Below are positions 24,242 to 38,995 of a stretch of 64,000 nt of DNA, in pieces. Below the pieces are notes generated by a model, which made no database searches, was not told the origin of the DNA, and saw nothing but the letters and a program-made list of their open reading frames with translations. The stretch lies in NCBI GenBank assembly GCA_013399305.1, contig VXAI01000038.1:4752118-4816117 (forward strand), read 5' to 3'. Each line of letters starts with the position of its first letter. Positions within the stretch are counted from its first letter, which is position 1. The stretch is from Rostratula benghalensis. Its lineage: Eukaryota > Chordata > Aves > Charadriiformes > Rostratulidae. A program made the translations under genes and the position numbers.

Positions 24242-27200
24242 GACTATATCATTTTGTACCATACCAGGCAAAGGCATTGCAGAAATAAAGCTGAAACCCA
24301 CTTGTTTCTGTTCTGAATTTGTTTCTGATCACAGATGGGCCAAACTTGCTTATCTGCAAGGCAGAACTACGTGCACAGGGCTGGCAGCAGTTAGTTCTAG
24401 ATGTACCTGCTGGAAACTGGGCAGACTTGAGATGAATGATTCAAGCTATGGACAGACCACCGACACTGAGCTGCGCAGCAGACTGCGCTGATGAGCTGTG
24501 ATTTGGTGAAGGAGGGACTTACGGTCAGATCTCATTAGTAAAGTAGCCAATATAACAAACAATATAACTTTTGGTTGTTTCTGCTGCTTCCTGACAGGCA
24601 GTTTTTTCCCTGGGGACGAGAATGTGCAACTGCACAAAGTATTTACTTTTACATTATTTGATAACATATTCTTGCCTCTTAAACACACAAACTGCTCTGA
24701 TAGTTTTGTAAATGCCGCATTGCAGGTGCAAAACCACATTTTGAGGTTTGGCTTTGTATCTCTAATTGCTGTCCCTGCAGGGTGTCTTACTAATGATAGT
24801 TTGTTGTTGGAGTTTAATACAGAAAAAAGTTAAGCTTTGCTTACTTGTGTTCTTATAATTAAATACAAATAGGTTTAGGAGAACCTGCTCGGATATGCAA
24901 AGCTGAATAATACTGACAAGCCAATAACAACCAGTAAGTATAAAATGGCAGTTTAACTTCTAAATAAGGCAGAGAGGACAAACTACACAACAGGCTGTTT
25001 TGTATAGGCTTGCAGGGTGTGAAGTGGTGGTTAATAAATAACTGTAAATCTCATTCAAAATAATAGGTACTAAAAAGTTTTCTGTCTTAATCAACTCCTC
25101 CTAGCCATATGAACAGATAACTGTATTGCTACAGGTCTGTCATTAGTGCTTTCACTGACTCTGGTAAGTTTGTTCATTTCCTTTAGTTTATTTTTTCTTA
25201 AACAATTCTTGGTTTGTTTTCCATTGCTTCCTTTCTTGTTGGACTTGCTCCTACATCCAGACCATCATATTTGACCTGATCTTGGACAAATGCAGTATGA
25301 ATACACATTCTGTCATTTTATTTGTCCTTAAGGCATGGTATCTAGCACATTATCCTACATGCAAATGCATATACGTGCAAATTTTTATGATGAAAGTAAT
25401 GACAACTAGATGAATATAAAGCATAGTTTTAATATTCATTAAATTAATCATATGAAAGCCTTGCATTAGCAACTCTCTCACTTGGACAAGTATTATCTTA
25501 AGAAGTTTCGTTAAGGGAACATCAAGGTTTCCAGTACAATTTTGTGTCCCTTTTGCAGCTTGGTACATTTAACATTTATGTATTCTTATCAAGGTAAATT
25601 AGACTGTCCATGTGACTAATGCTGGGCACTTGCTAAATCAGGGATTTACAAAAGTGCCTAAGAACTTTTGAAAAATCCAATAAAAGGCACTATCTCCTTC
25701 ATATCTGGTTCCTGGCTATCTATTTAGAATAAAGCAAAGTTTATTTCTAACAACAATTTTAAAACTTGAATTAAGAAAACTTAATCATATACTGTCTTAA
25801 GTTCATCAACTTACGGTATTTCATGCTCTTGTATACTAAACCAAAATTATACTAATCTGTACTCACATTTCAGAATTAATGTAATTGCCTGGGAGATTCA
25901 GAAAAGATAAAATTTTTCAAAGTATGTCTATTGACTGGTTTTCTTTTGTTTGCAGTAGACAAGCCAGTAATGGGTCATAGGGTGGCTAATTCTGTCATCT
26001 TCTATGTGGCAGATGCACTTTTTAGCAAGCTTAGAAAAATTCAGAGCAGCTAGAAGGGGGTGTGCAAGTTTTCTGAACACATCTATAATAGCTACATGTC
26101 ACCTTTGAAAAACAGATTTTTTTTTTTACAGCATCACACCTTTCCAGTCCTCCTTTCTTAATACTGTGGTAACTAAGCACCTGTATTCTGAGCTGATACC
26201 TAATTTTTCGAACTTCCTAGGGTTTAAACTTCCTAGTTATAAAGAAAAACTGCCCATTAAAGAATTACACTGAGCTTGAAACTAGAATAATTCAGCCCCC
26301 CTTTTCAGAGGCTCCTCCCATCACCTGGGTGTAGAGGTTAGAGCTAATAGATTGCACCTACCAAGCATGGGTGGGTGTGTAGAGTTTCCTTTCAGCAGTA
26401 GTGAGTTACCTGGTAGATCTGTTTGTTGGTGACTACACAGGGAGAGAAGAGGACTACAAGCATGGTAAAAGGTGTGCTAATCTTTATGTAAGCATGTGAA
26501 ATGGTATGGCTCTGTTGATGCGCAACATAAATAAGAGGGTGTAATACTTATGTGGAAGGTGGAAAAAGATGAAAGTAGTGCAGTGTGAGTGAGTGCTAGT
26601 GATGGTACTTTATTGCAACCAAATCTTTAGAAGCGTTTCTAAAATATCAAGAGACCATTGTGGTCCAGAGGAACCAAATACAATAGAGTAGAGTGTGTAT
26701 GAGTCTTTTTTAATGCTTCCCCTCAATGTGACAGGAAAAAGGTATCTGATCCACTTAGTAATTTTTTTCATTTCCTAGAAGAAATACAGTGAAAGTAGTT
26801 CAGAGACACAGTTTTCTTGCTAATTTTCCAGCTGTATGCTCACACATTTATGATAAGGTTAAGGAACACATGACTTCAAATGGCAGGCATGTGTGTTACT
26901 TCAGTGCTCATTGTTCTCATTTTTCTGCAGGGGAAGAAAAACTGTATTTCTTGTTCCTAATATGCTTGGATGTAGCGTACCATCTTTTTGTAACTGGGAA
27001 TTTTCCCTGTAGTCTGGCTTCATTAATCCTCACTGTTGGACTCATTAGTCCTTGAGTTTTGATTTACATGCCAAATGTGCATCATTCATTAAAATGTTAT
27101 GTTATATGTTATCCCTTGAGTAATTAATACAAAAGCATGGTGGTAGCAATGAGATATCCTGCCAGACCCATGGAAACTATTACTAGTAGTGGGAGACAGT

Positions 27201-28214
27201 CTCATGAACTAAGGAAGGCCAGCTCCTTAGCTGTTAGCAAAGCTGCAGAAACACTGATACATCTGGTTGTGGGGTTTTTTGTCCTTCAAAGTACGTATCT
27301 TGAGATATGCAGAGAGATTGTTGCCTTTGTTCTCTTTCTGTTTCTCATTCTGCTTATGGAATTGGGATTACTTACACTCAAGTTTTGCTGTGGTATGAGT
27401 GCTGGTTTAAACACAGTGACAGGTATCATTGATGTGAATGGGAGAGTCCATATTCTTGCTTTGGTGGAAGCCAATTCCCAATAATTGCTGAATATTTTGC
27501 TTCTAGGATATGACTCAGAAGTCGCAACTGGTACACACCAGAATGCAACATCAGAGTGCGTTTTATCTTTTTAACTATAAATGAGCTAAAACAACAACAA
27601 CAACAAAGAAAAGAAATCCCACCCTTCTATTTTGCTCAATGTACTTTGTGACCAAGAATATTCATAACCATTTCACTCATTCTGATACTAAATATACTGA
27701 AGTGTAGATTGAGCCTGCAAGACTGAAAGCTCAGGCTCAGGTTTAATGTAGAATATGATTCTGAGATATGCTATAGGTTTTCTGTTGGGATACTGTTATT
27801 ATAAAACCCCAGGACCAGATTTTGGTTACTGATTTAATATTTGTAGAAACAAATTAAGACTCTGAACACAACTGTTTCACTGAGGGGGGCTTCACTTTCC
27901 TCTACACAGCTTGGAGACAAAATACTACTAGCATTGGGTAGGCCCATGAATTTCTGGCAATGCCAAATGACAGACTTCTTACGAGCCATTGAACCAAGAG
28001 CAGGCTGTATTATTTTGCAGCCTGAATGGTAAGAGATGACTTATTGAGAAGAGCTGATCATAGGAAATAATACTGAAATGAGCAACTCTGATTTAATTCA
28101 GTTTAAATTTAATAGAAACATAAACCAAATGGGTTAGGTAATTAAAACTTTTAATTATTTCAAAAGGACAAATTTTGAGAAATTCAGGGAGCTTATCAGA
28201 AAATTCAGCCGTGT
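24242..28214. other. Unique AT-rich non-coding DNA, no gene seen
   Basis: No gene is recognised. The longest frame is 115 codons at 27137-27484 (plus). It contains a hydrophobic stretch (around residues 60-80, IVAFVLFLFLILLMELGLL) that could pass for a membrane segment, but there is no family match and no supporting neighbour, so it is not called. A short CAA repeat lies at 27591-27607. Confidence 0.6.
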
Positions 28215-28234
28215 TGAAGAGCTCGAGCTCTTCA
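28215..28234. repeat. Perfect 20-bp palindrome
   Basis: TGAAGAGCTC is followed directly by its own reverse complement GAGCTCTTCA. The centre holds a CTCGAG core flanked by GAGCTC sites. The symmetry is exact and stops at 28214/28235. No known element surrounds it. Confidence 0.9.
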
Positions 28235-31200
28235 GTGTTGAGGAGGCTTGATGTTTTGGAGTTTCTTTGTTATTAATTAAAAATGCATAGCCTTCCAGAA
28301 TTATTTTTACAAACTTCAGAATTTCTTGCAGGAAATGGTTTCAAACCTACTGGGTGAATGGCTCTTTGGGAATATTACGAAGAGCATGTGAGGAATGGAA
28401 AAACAGATTGATCAGCAAATAAATCTGCTTCAGAAGTCGGAAAGCTTAGACAAAAGGTAAGAACTGGCAAAAAAAAAAAGTCCTGGTAAAATTAAAACAA
28501 GTTTCTTAAAATTTAAATAGTGAAGGGTTTGTGCAGTAAAAATTAAAGATAATGTGATAATGTCTAGCTGCAATAGAAAATATGGTGTTTTTCAATGGAG
28601 GCAGTGTTGAACTGGAAGAGGGGAGAGGTCATTCAATGATTGCAAGAAGTTGGAAGAGCCCTCAAAACTTGCTGCACTGGGGACTATGTAATAGCTCTGG
28701 TTATTTTTTTTAGGGACTAAATGGCTTACTGCATGAAACGGCATTTCTACTAGGTATTCTACTTTAGAAACAGCTACCTAATTTCCTCTAGTATTGTCAG
28801 CCACAGCACAGATCTGTGCAGTGGCTACCTTAATTGAGCAGTCAAACAGTGTGATTTATTCCCCATGCTGTCTTTAACTGTCTAATTGCCTAGAGATCTA
28901 ATGATCATAGGGTTTGCAGAGGGTGCTACTTCCTGGGCATTCTTGCAGCTTGTCCTATGGCTTCTGGGGAGATCTGTTTCAAGGGTGTTGTAACATTACA
29001 GGTGTCAGATGGCAGAGAAGGACCAGTTGGGCTCCCAGTCATCACATTTGTGCTCTGTGCTGCATTTTTGTTTGTGTGCTCCAGCAAAGTGTTCCAACGT
29101 GTACCTGTTAATTACTTTGACTCTTGATGTTCATTGATTACATTGTACCTTCTCTCATAACTCCCTGTCTGGAAAATGGGCACCGAATGTTACAATTCTA
29201 ATTTAATATCATTTTACAATGATCTTGAATTCTTAGGTTTTTATATGTTGTGTATGTGAAAACTCCCCCTCATTTTCTTCGGCCACAAAAAGAGATTAGT
29301 AATTGATTTGTGAAAAAAAATAATAATCCCACGCCCCTGTGAAAACAGAATGTGTGTTTAACAAAAACTCTTGGTTGGTCTTCTTTCTGAGCATGATTAT
29401 TATCTGTGAGATCTAATGGAGTCCTTCATGCTGGAAACATCTTTGGAGGCAAGTGAAAATAATCTGTCGGTTGCCATGGACACATCTATGTGAAAATTCT
29501 GTATTCCTCTTTTACCGTGTGACTGCATACTGATATGTGCTATATAGAACAGACTGAGTGTCCCCAACTCAATTCCTAACATGCACTGTGACTTTTATGA
29601 AACTCCCTACACAGATGATTTACACAGCTTGCTCTCATTGCTGTCTGTATCAGTTTTGGCAATTTCATGTGGGAAACATGGCACCACAAGCTCAGTGATA
29701 GCTCATAATAAGCCAGTATCTTTGCTGTAAAGATAATTGGGAACATCATTAAATGAATGCTATGCCAGAGGGAACGGGTATCCTTCCAAGAAAGCTTTTC
29801 ATTTATCCTGTGGCGTCAAGCACAACAAACAAACTATAATCAGCCTGAGCTTCTTGGCATTCCTGGGACTGGAAATTTCTCCTACAGTGAAAATTCCGTA
29901 TGTTCATATATAAGGACAGCGGTGCACCCTCCACCTTCTGGTAGTACCATAGAAGTTCTAGGATAAACCTAGTTAGCTATTTGCTTAAAAAAAAAATAAA
30001 AATCTATCAAGCCAGATGCTTCCGGATGAAGACTTATATATTGTTTTATCATTGTAATAGTGTTAAAAAGTGAGATGAAGGGAACTGGGGGATACTGATG
30101 GGTAAGAGTAATGTAGAAAATGCATTTTAACTCCTTAAAATGTTGCTATAAAGAACATAAATGTATTATAGAGGATACATGTTAAATATGGATTATATGT
30201 GTTATGAATCTAGTATAAATAAGAAATGGGAATAAACTGAGAAAATATAGCTGAATGTATCTCTAATAAATTCATTTACTGTAATATTTATGAGGGCATA
30301 ATAACAGTATTTTGGTGAAATGTCCAGCTGATAGATCGGCTACCCATTCATCAGATACCGTGTAAATGGTGCAATTGGGGAAAGGACTATGTTTAATTCA
30401 TATTCATCCTATTCATTTTGGGCTAAAGGCAAGTCCCAAGCTCGTAAAAATGCTCAGAGCTCCTACAAGGCTCTTGGAGGCAATGACAGGTTGCGTTGAT
30501 GTAATAGTGGTTCCTCGAGATTTGGTGCAAGCCAGGACTTTGAAGATGAGGAAGGAACAAACTTGTCAGCCACACACATGTACAGAAACGCAGTAGCTGC
30601 CCCGTTGTTTAAGTCGGTCACTGTTAATGTACAGCTAATGGAGTTAATATTCCTCCACTGAAATGAACAAAATAACAACATTGTTGATTTATTCTACTCT
30701 ATGAAAATAGCTTTGGCAATGTTCTCTACAAATTTTCATGTAATTTTATTTTTTAAAAGGAAAATTTGGTTTATGGTATGGGATTTATTTCATTTTAAAA
30801 AAAAAAGGAATAACGAAACTGTCATTTAGAAAAAAACTATGAAAGCACAGTAGTTATGTTGGAGACAATATGCTATCCTCTAGCTGAGACTCTGTGAGTT
30901 CTAGAGAGGCCGCAGAGCAAGAGGAATGTGATTGTACTTTCCTAATCATAGATGACGGGATATTTGAGCCAGCTGGGCTGCCCTATGTTGATGTTGTTTC
31001 AATGTCCTCATTAGGGAAATTGAATCGCCATAATGTAACTATGTTTGCCTCCATCTGCCTGGAAATTTCCTGAAACTTTAGTGAAAGCTCTGGGGTACTT
31101 GTCCAGAATCTGTTCTGCTTTTTCACTTTGATCTACCTGTTAAAGCTTCTTTGCTTTGATCTATATAAGACTGACAAGACCGAGACTGACACTAGGCAGC

Positions 31201-34200
31201 TAGTTCTGCAAAAGATCCAGTGAAAGGCTTCTGCCAAAGCTGTGTAGTTATGTTATGACGAGACAGCATCAGCACTAGTGACCCTGGAGGAGATGGAGTG
31301 ATAGGGTCATGAAGGCAGTAAGTCATTAGTATGGTTACAGGACTGAAGTAACATATGGGAAAGTTTCATGACTAGAGGCAATGCAGTGTAAAAATGTGTG
31401 CTCCTGGCTGTGTATACTTGTCTAGTTTTGCCTTTGTACACTTGTAGCTAGAGGTGCTTTCCTCTTTTCCTTCTTCCTACATATAAGAGTGTAAGATGCC
31501 TGCTATGGTACATTAGAAAAAGGAATGTTCTAGACATGATGTGATTAACCAGATAAACTCTTGTTAAATTAAAACAAAACTGGAATCTTTGTCATAATTC
31601 CAAGACTATGATAATGTAAGAAGTGTTCTGATTTGTTGGTGCTTTTCTTAGCTACAGTTCAGTAGTAGAAGAGATTTGTGTAAACATCTAAGGAGTTATC
31701 AACTCGTGGTAGAGCTGGTGTCTGGAGCATCCCTGTCCATACAGCTCTCCTGCAGACCTTTTAAAATGGTAATTTCAGTAAATCAGGTTGGGTTTGAATA
31801 TGAAGGCCAGAAAGAACAAAGTTGGGGTTTTTTTGTCCTATGTATCAGGAAAGGTGGGAAGAGGAAAATGCAGTAGTATGTATGTGTCTGTGCTCTGAAG
31901 GCATTAAAGGAAACTGTGAAATGATACAATGCTGTCCAAAAGTACAAAAGTAGTAGGCAGACCTTTAAGGCACTTCTTACTTCTTCTGAGTGATCCTGAA
32001 AACTTCTGTAAACTCAGTGGGATTCATTGCATCTTTCTTCTGCCAAAGCAAAAGACTCTCATTGGTTTATGTAATAACATGACAATGTTGTGCCTATTAA
32101 AAATATTGTTACTAAAACCATCTCTTAGAAATCAGCCTGTGCATCCTGCATTCTTTTTGTGATGATTTTTGTAAACGAATAGTATATTTTTAAAGCAATA
32201 AGGAATGTTTGACAAATTTATAAATCAAATGAAAAAGCCATCCTAGAATTAATATTTCATAATGTAAAAATTTTCTGGCAAAATATTTTTAATTTGAGCA
32301 TTTCTTTTTATGTGCAGCTGAAATTTCTTGGTCAATTAACTATCAGTGATGAACAGAACTGGAATTCCTTGAGCAAACTCATGCATAGCATGTTGGCGTT
32401 TAATTCGCGGCAGCCCTAAGGCACATCAGAGAATGGATGGAGCCATCTGGAAAAGGTGGGCAGGAGGGGGGAGGTATTTCCTGAGGGAATTTGATAGTCA
32501 CCCAGATAAGTCCATAGCATATAAGAAGCTTGTCAGCATCATGTAATCCTACCACTTCAATACATTTTGGCACTGTGCTACTTATTTCTAAATGGCTGAT
32601 CATTGAAAAGAAACGTCGACTTTGTCTGCCTGCTGAGATTACTACAGTAGCAGGACCAGATTGCTTTTTCTTTTGCCATTATGACATGGAACCGGAGGAG
32701 GGCTGTGAGGTCCCAACTAGATCATTACTATACCTTCCCTTCCCCTACTTTATCTTTTTTCTCACAGGAAAAAGGACACCACTGAATCTCATACTCTCTA
32801 GGCAATGGGAAGTCCTATCTCCCTGCCCAGATTATCTCAACTTTCTGACCCAATTAAGAGTTGGTATACAGCTGAAATTATGTGCCCAGACACAGAGGTG
32901 CTTCAGAATTAGGTGGGAATGGAAGGTCATAGTAGCTATGAAATAATTGGTCTGATCAGGTCAAGGTCAAAAGGTATATTTGAAAATAAACCTAAGAGTA
33001 TTTTACATAATTAAAAAGAAATAAAAGAAAATGATGGATTAGAGAAATTGAAATCTATTTCAGTAGTACTTCTGATACCTTTTCCCTACACGAGCTGGCT
33101 AACTGGAGGCTGCTTAAATTCAAAATGAGGTAGCTAGAACCTTGGAAGATAGTGATTAAGACATTAAAAGGAAATGTTCTGCCATTAATATTCTGAAGTG
33201 TGCTCTATCTCATATGTCTTACTGCAGCATCTGCTTCCAAAATGAGTAATGATGCAAAAGAAAGGGAAGGAGAAAAAAAAGCTTAAACAACTCTTTATAA
33301 ATAGTGAAGTTTAAAGAAAGAGACATCCCTGATGATGTTCAAAGCCTAAATTAAGTATTAATACTTGGTAGCAAGCAGGAAATCCTAAAATAGGCTGAGT
33401 AGCAAGACTAATGGTTGAAATTAGTCTGTATTTTATAATTCTGAGTTGAGTGAATGATAGATAACGACTTCTTTGGTAGTGGTGATCAGAAACGAGCAGC
33501 AATTGTTCTTTTCAGAGTTTCTTTTAGTTGTTGACATCAGCTAGTTATTACTGCACTGGCATTGGTATTAGTATTGAAAAGTAAATTCTACAGCTGTATT
33601 CAGTACCAGAGAAATACCTCCCTAGTGCTTTCTCAAACTTAGATTATTACATTTCAGTCTATATACAAAAAAGAGAATAAAAACATACATGGCTTATTGG
33701 GCATTGACTGAGAAACTTGCTTAACTGACATAAATGAAAATATCTGGGGGCTTTTTTTGCTACTACCTTTTACTGCAAAAATTACCATGTTGTCTGTATT
33801 CTATTGTACTGCTAGCTGACTTAAAAAGAAATAGAAAATTTAACAATGTTATTGGTTGCTTTTTCTTAAAAAATCCAAGTATATCCTCCAGATATCTGAA
33901 ATAACCTGACAAAGCTAAATCTTTCTCAGTAGACCAGCGCTGTGAAGTATTAAGATTCTGGTAAATAAAGGATAATTTTTTTTAATTTTTCATATTATGT
34001 TCTATTAGATATTCAGTATTCCAGGTTTAAAGCACACAGGAAAGCAGCATTTTAATAGTACTGAGACTTAAAGCTACACAATGACCCTTTTGTAAACTCG
34101 TGATGATGGTAAGATTATTGGTTAGCTACGTTATTGAGTTTCATTCTGATGCAATTATATATATATATATGTAGAAGAAAGTATTTGTTAATTTATCGAA

Positions 34201-37200
34201 GTGCTTTAAAACTTAGAATAAATGAAACAAAATTTGAAAACAAATAAATACGATTTTTTTTAATTCTTATACAATTACTTTTTAACAAATATATACCTTG
34301 TAGTCATCTTCATTCACAAAATCACTTTCTGAAACTATAAAATGAGTAACAAAGTATGTACTTTGCAAGTACAAAATCCATTTTAACTCTAATTATATAT
34401 TAGAGCCCCGAGTAGAGAACAGAGCTGAATGTATAGCTCACATTTTTTCTATTTTATACAGAAAATTGTTAAAAAAAATATATCAGAGTTACCAAGGAAT
34501 CTAAAATATCTTTTCAACTGCACTAATTACTGTTGACCAAATCTGAATTTTTATGAAAGTATGGACAAGTAACAGATGCTAGAATAAATTAATAACTTGC
34601 CATAACTATCGTATTAATTTTTTCCAATTTCTTATTCTGCAACTTTAGTAGAACAATTTTAAGCAGTCTAAGAAGATTCCTAGTTCAAGTTCAGCTCCAC
34701 AGCTTTCAGATCAGAAGTTTATTTTCTGCTCTCATCATTTCTGCAACTTCTAGGTTAGAAGATTGTTAAAACTCAATTACTTTGTGATTTCATAATTATT
34801 TCCCTGCTTGTAAACAAGAATGATTTCTATCTTTCTTTACATTGCTGTGATAGTCCCTGTTGCAATTTAGATGTATCTTGTGTACCTCCTTATCTGCATA
34901 TGAATGTTAGAATTCCAATATAGTGGAAGGTTTTTCAGAAATTATCTCTAAATCTTCTTGTAGTGACTTAGTTGACCAAAGGAATACATTTTTCCTCTGC
35001 TTTGTACCAAATTTTGTTGGTAACTTCCAGATGGTGCAGCTGCCCTAGGGAAGGTCTCCATCAGGTGCTCTTTTAAATTAACGACTGGGAAACTGATGGG
35101 TCCTGCTTAGTCTTTTCTAGACTAGGAGAGCTGTGTAAGTTTCTGGAACAGTCACTCTGCTATCAACAGGAACTTACTGTCTGTACAGGGTATTACATTG
35201 CCTTAACTGTTGAAAAGATTTTTAGACTATCAGAAGCTGATTGAAAATCAACACGGAACCATTTTTATCTGTGGTATCATCTCACTGTTACAGATCTTAC
35301 TGTACCATGTCATATACAAGCATAGAATTAAAAGATGTTTTTTTCTGAACGCCAACAGCAGTGTAAAGCGTGAATTCAAGACAGTTCAAGTAATGCATTT
35401 GTTCTTTCAACTTGGTCAACAGAATTCTGATACCCCAAATTCTTCAACTGTATTTTGTATACAATTGTCTTCCAATGTTGAACTTAACTATCAAAAATAA
35501 CTGAGCACTGTGACAATCTTCAATGTTTCCTTTTCGGACTTACTCATTTACCTCAGTTCATTACAAGTCATTCTTCAGACTCTGGACTCGCAATTGGTTT
35601 AGGTACAGATTCCATTTTATTTGAATCTCCAGGGTATGTTCTCATTTGCTCTCATTCCATATATTTGTGATAAAAACCATCTTATTTCTAAAGTTGTTTT
35701 TTAAATGTTGCTGAAGATATAGATAGATAAATACCCATACCATACCTAGATTCAAAATTTCAAACTATTTCTTTCAAATAGAATCAAAAAGCTTTCAGTA
35801 AAGTGAAAAAGATAGCACAGTTCAGTCATCTATCCTTTCTGTTTATCCCCTGAGATTCTAAAATGTTTTCAAACAAGTGTGATTATACATGCTAATATCT
35901 TATTGACATCTTAACTTGCAGTTTGATTTCTCTATTGTTCATAGGAGTATTGTTAGAAAGGGGGAGGGAAACAACCTGTGACTGTGTGCTTAGGCAGAGA
36001 AAGCAAGGTTTCAAGAGATACCACATGTTGGTCCATTTTACCTTTGTTAGTTCCCCTCAAGATGTTGTCTATAATGAATAGGAGGTACTGAAATCAATAA
36101 ATGACTACCCTTTCAAAAGGCAGTGAAGATATACTGACCAGAAAACAAGTTTATGAGGAAAAAATGAGATACAAGACTCTTGGAACTGCTGTGGCATAGC
36201 TCCCTTATGTAGGGGAGATTGTCCATGTGCAACTATGAAATATTTCTTTTTTAGTCCTTTATGACAGCCATGGGGCTCGGTGCTCTGGAAGACAGTTCCT
36301 CTATGAGATGCAAATGTGAAAATTTAAGTAGCCAAGAGTAGAGTGTAAATTCATCACAGTCCTTTGTTTCATTTGTTATCTAATTAGGAGTGAAGTTCCA
36401 GTGAATGAAATATGTTAAGGTTTCGTCCTTGTCATCTTAGAAGAGTGGAAACTCCATAAACAGGAGGGTTCCTGGGTGGGGGAAAAAAAAGGAGGAGTTT
36501 CTGTTTAAATTTCTGTTCTGATTTGTTACCCATATACGAATATTGGGAGGAATCACCCTGCAAATGCGGGAAAATCTTTTGTAGTAGAATTATTGGAAAA
36601 TACAAGAGCTAACAAAATTCCTGATTGGGCATAAGTAATTTTTGTGGAAGTGTCGGTGTTGAAGTTTCAGGTTAGAGAATGCCAACCTCCATATTTGCTG
36701 TTGCTGTATGGCGGTATGGCACAAATTTTTCAACAGATAACTAGTGCCTTTAGAGCCGACGAGAATGATGGGTTTCCTGGCAGTAACTAAGCTGTTGTAG
36801 AGGATGGGAAGATTTTTCGTGTCTGTGTCAAAGTTTGTTTCACAATATTGTTTTTTCAGCTTGGACCATATGTTCTTCATCACATATATCCCGGACTTAA
36901 TGTGCCTTTTACTAAAAGCCTTTATTTTTCCCCCCTCTTACTGCCTTGCCGCAATTTGTGGTACTACAACATTCATGGATTATAATTTAAGGAAGGTCAC
37001 ATATGAGTAAGGTTCATTTTGTCTGTGAACTGTTCAAGGCTTTCAGTAGATAAAAGTTGACAGTTTCAACAGTCACAAAAAATATAGTACTTGGCCTTAT
37101 TTCACAGAAGCTGTTGGGTTCTGCAAAAAATTCCCAGTTCTTTCAGTGGTAAAGAATTTGTGTCAGACAGCATTGTTTTTTAGGGGTTCTTTGCATACAT

Positions 37201-38995
37201 ATACCAGTCTAAAAATCTGTCTCTGCTTAAATATTTACTGAATTCTCTTAATTGGCACAGTTTTATTGCCATTTCTTTTCCAAAGTTTTTATTATTTCAA
37301 AGTTACAGAATGTATAAGTGATGTCAGGTTTCCAAAATAGCAAGTGATGTTATTCTTACAGTGGGGGTTTTGTGGGTTTTGAGGTCTATATTTGGTTGGT
37401 TTTAACAGCATTTAGGTAAACTCATATCCGTTGCTATCAGTCAGATACAATAGATCCTATAATGACTAGATGTGTCACCATGCCAAGGATTGCCAATAAC
37501 TGCAACTAGTGCTAAAACCTTCTCTAATATGTTATTATAATATATTGTGCAGTATTGGATTATCCCAGAACAGGCTGAATTTTATGAATTAATTATACAT
37601 TAAAATTTCTGTGCTTAACATGGATGGGAGCAAGTTACAGCATCTTATGTTTCCATTGACTCTGAGTCTGCAGTCACCAGTGGGAATCATTTTAATATGA
37701 GCAGACTAGCTCAATGCTCCATAAATATCTGTGCCCCTCTTCATTAATTGTGGTGGGAATGGTGAAGCCAACCATAGTCAGAGAGAGGGCATTTGCATTG
37801 TACCCCAGCTCTTTTGGATGCCTGCAGCATTTCAGGTGCATGTCTTGTCTCTGTTTATTCAGACAATTGTTACAGATTTGCCTGCACCAAACAAGTTAGC
37901 CCTAACCTGTAGCAGTTCTGGTTGTCCTTTTGAAAATAACGCTTGTAGTTGTCCACTGCAGCTGTTTGGCTCCTTCCCTCATGTACTGTCGTGCCAAGGA
38001 GTTGGAGTAAGTCTCTCACCCAGCACTCTAAACCTTTTATCTGGTGTGGAAGCTTCTGGATTGTTACCTGTCACTGCTGATCTGTGAAGCAACGTGCTCC
38101 CAAATCTGTTTAATTCTTGTATCCTAGTGTAGGTGTGAGGATATAGAAACACCTACAGCATCATAATGACTTAAGACATATGCTTCCTTTGCAACTTTGT
38201 AATGAGCTAGGTCAAAAAGACACAAAATGCTCTACCTTCATTAAATCCTTCTGGAATGTATTATTTTATTTTAACAATAGCATTAGAAGAAAATAAGAAT
38301 TCCATTTCTACATGGAAAATGCTGGTTTTCCTACTATTTAGCAACATCTAGGAGTTACAGGTATACATTTAGTATTTTATGTATTTCATATTTTATTTCC
38401 ACTGCTTTTTTCCTTCTCTTTAAAAAGAAGTCTCAACATCTTTTTAGTCAGATCTCTCCGACTTTTATATCCCATGCATCTATCACATCAGGTTGCCATG
38501 GCAATGTTACAAAAATATTCAGAATCACAAGACGTTCATGAATCATTCTAGCCAGGTTTCTGAAAGCAAAGATAAAACAAGTAACTTAAAAGTGACCCTG
38601 ATGTCTGTGTATCTCTTGAGACTGTACCACAGAAGTGGTGAGATCAGTTCCCAGGACTAATGATGATGTCCATTTACAGATATATATATGTACTGTGCAT
38701 GTTGGTGTACTGTAGGGCTCACGCACTAATTATACTTCAGGGGCTTTCTTCTCTTCTCCCACGCCAGGTCCCACTATTAAAATGCTCAAGCTTTAACCCC
38801 GTACGTATCTTCAGTCACAATTCAGTTTATGTACAAAAGGCAGGCACAGAAAGGTCATTTTGTCTCCTCTGTTTCCCGGTCTTCAGGCATCATCAGCTTG
38901 CTGTGCCATTCTTTACAGATGCTTGCATAAGCTGCAGTTATCGTCTCCATTAACAGACAGAGCTTGTCTTACAGGTACTCCTACTGAGAGATGCT
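28235..38995. other. Unique AT-rich non-coding DNA, no gene seen
   Basis: No gene, RNA gene or repeat family is recognised over about 10.8 kb. The longest frames, 138 codons at 32530-32946 and 118 codons at 37731-38087 (both plus), have no domains or motifs I recognise. An exon-like segment with acceptor and AAAAGGTAAGA donor at 28332-28456 is closed in all three frames. A modest CpG cluster lies at about 30357-30620. An alternating TA run is at 34155-34171. Confidence 0.55.
34155..34171. repeat. Short (TA)n microsatellite
   Basis: Alternating T and A over about 17 bases in AT-rich DNA. Simple repeat only. Confidence 0.85.

Noticed and set aside
27137..27484. 115-codon frame with a possible membrane segment
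   Set aside because: T-rich DNA readily encodes Leu/Phe/Val runs. No family is recognised and an opposite-strand frame overlaps it.
28332..28456. Segment bounded by TTCTTGCAG and AAAAG|GTAAGA, resembling an exon
   Set aside because: All three frames contain stops. It could only be a non-coding RNA exon, for which there is no other evidence.
32530..32946. 138-codon plus-strand open frame
   Set aside because: Composition looks like translated non-coding DNA, with no motif and no supporting splice or start context.
37731..38087. 118-codon plus-strand open frame with several cysteines
   Set aside because: No domain or family recognised, no signal peptide of convincing shape, an alternative overlapping frame is also open, and the sequence around it has no promoter or splice context. 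Consistent with chance.
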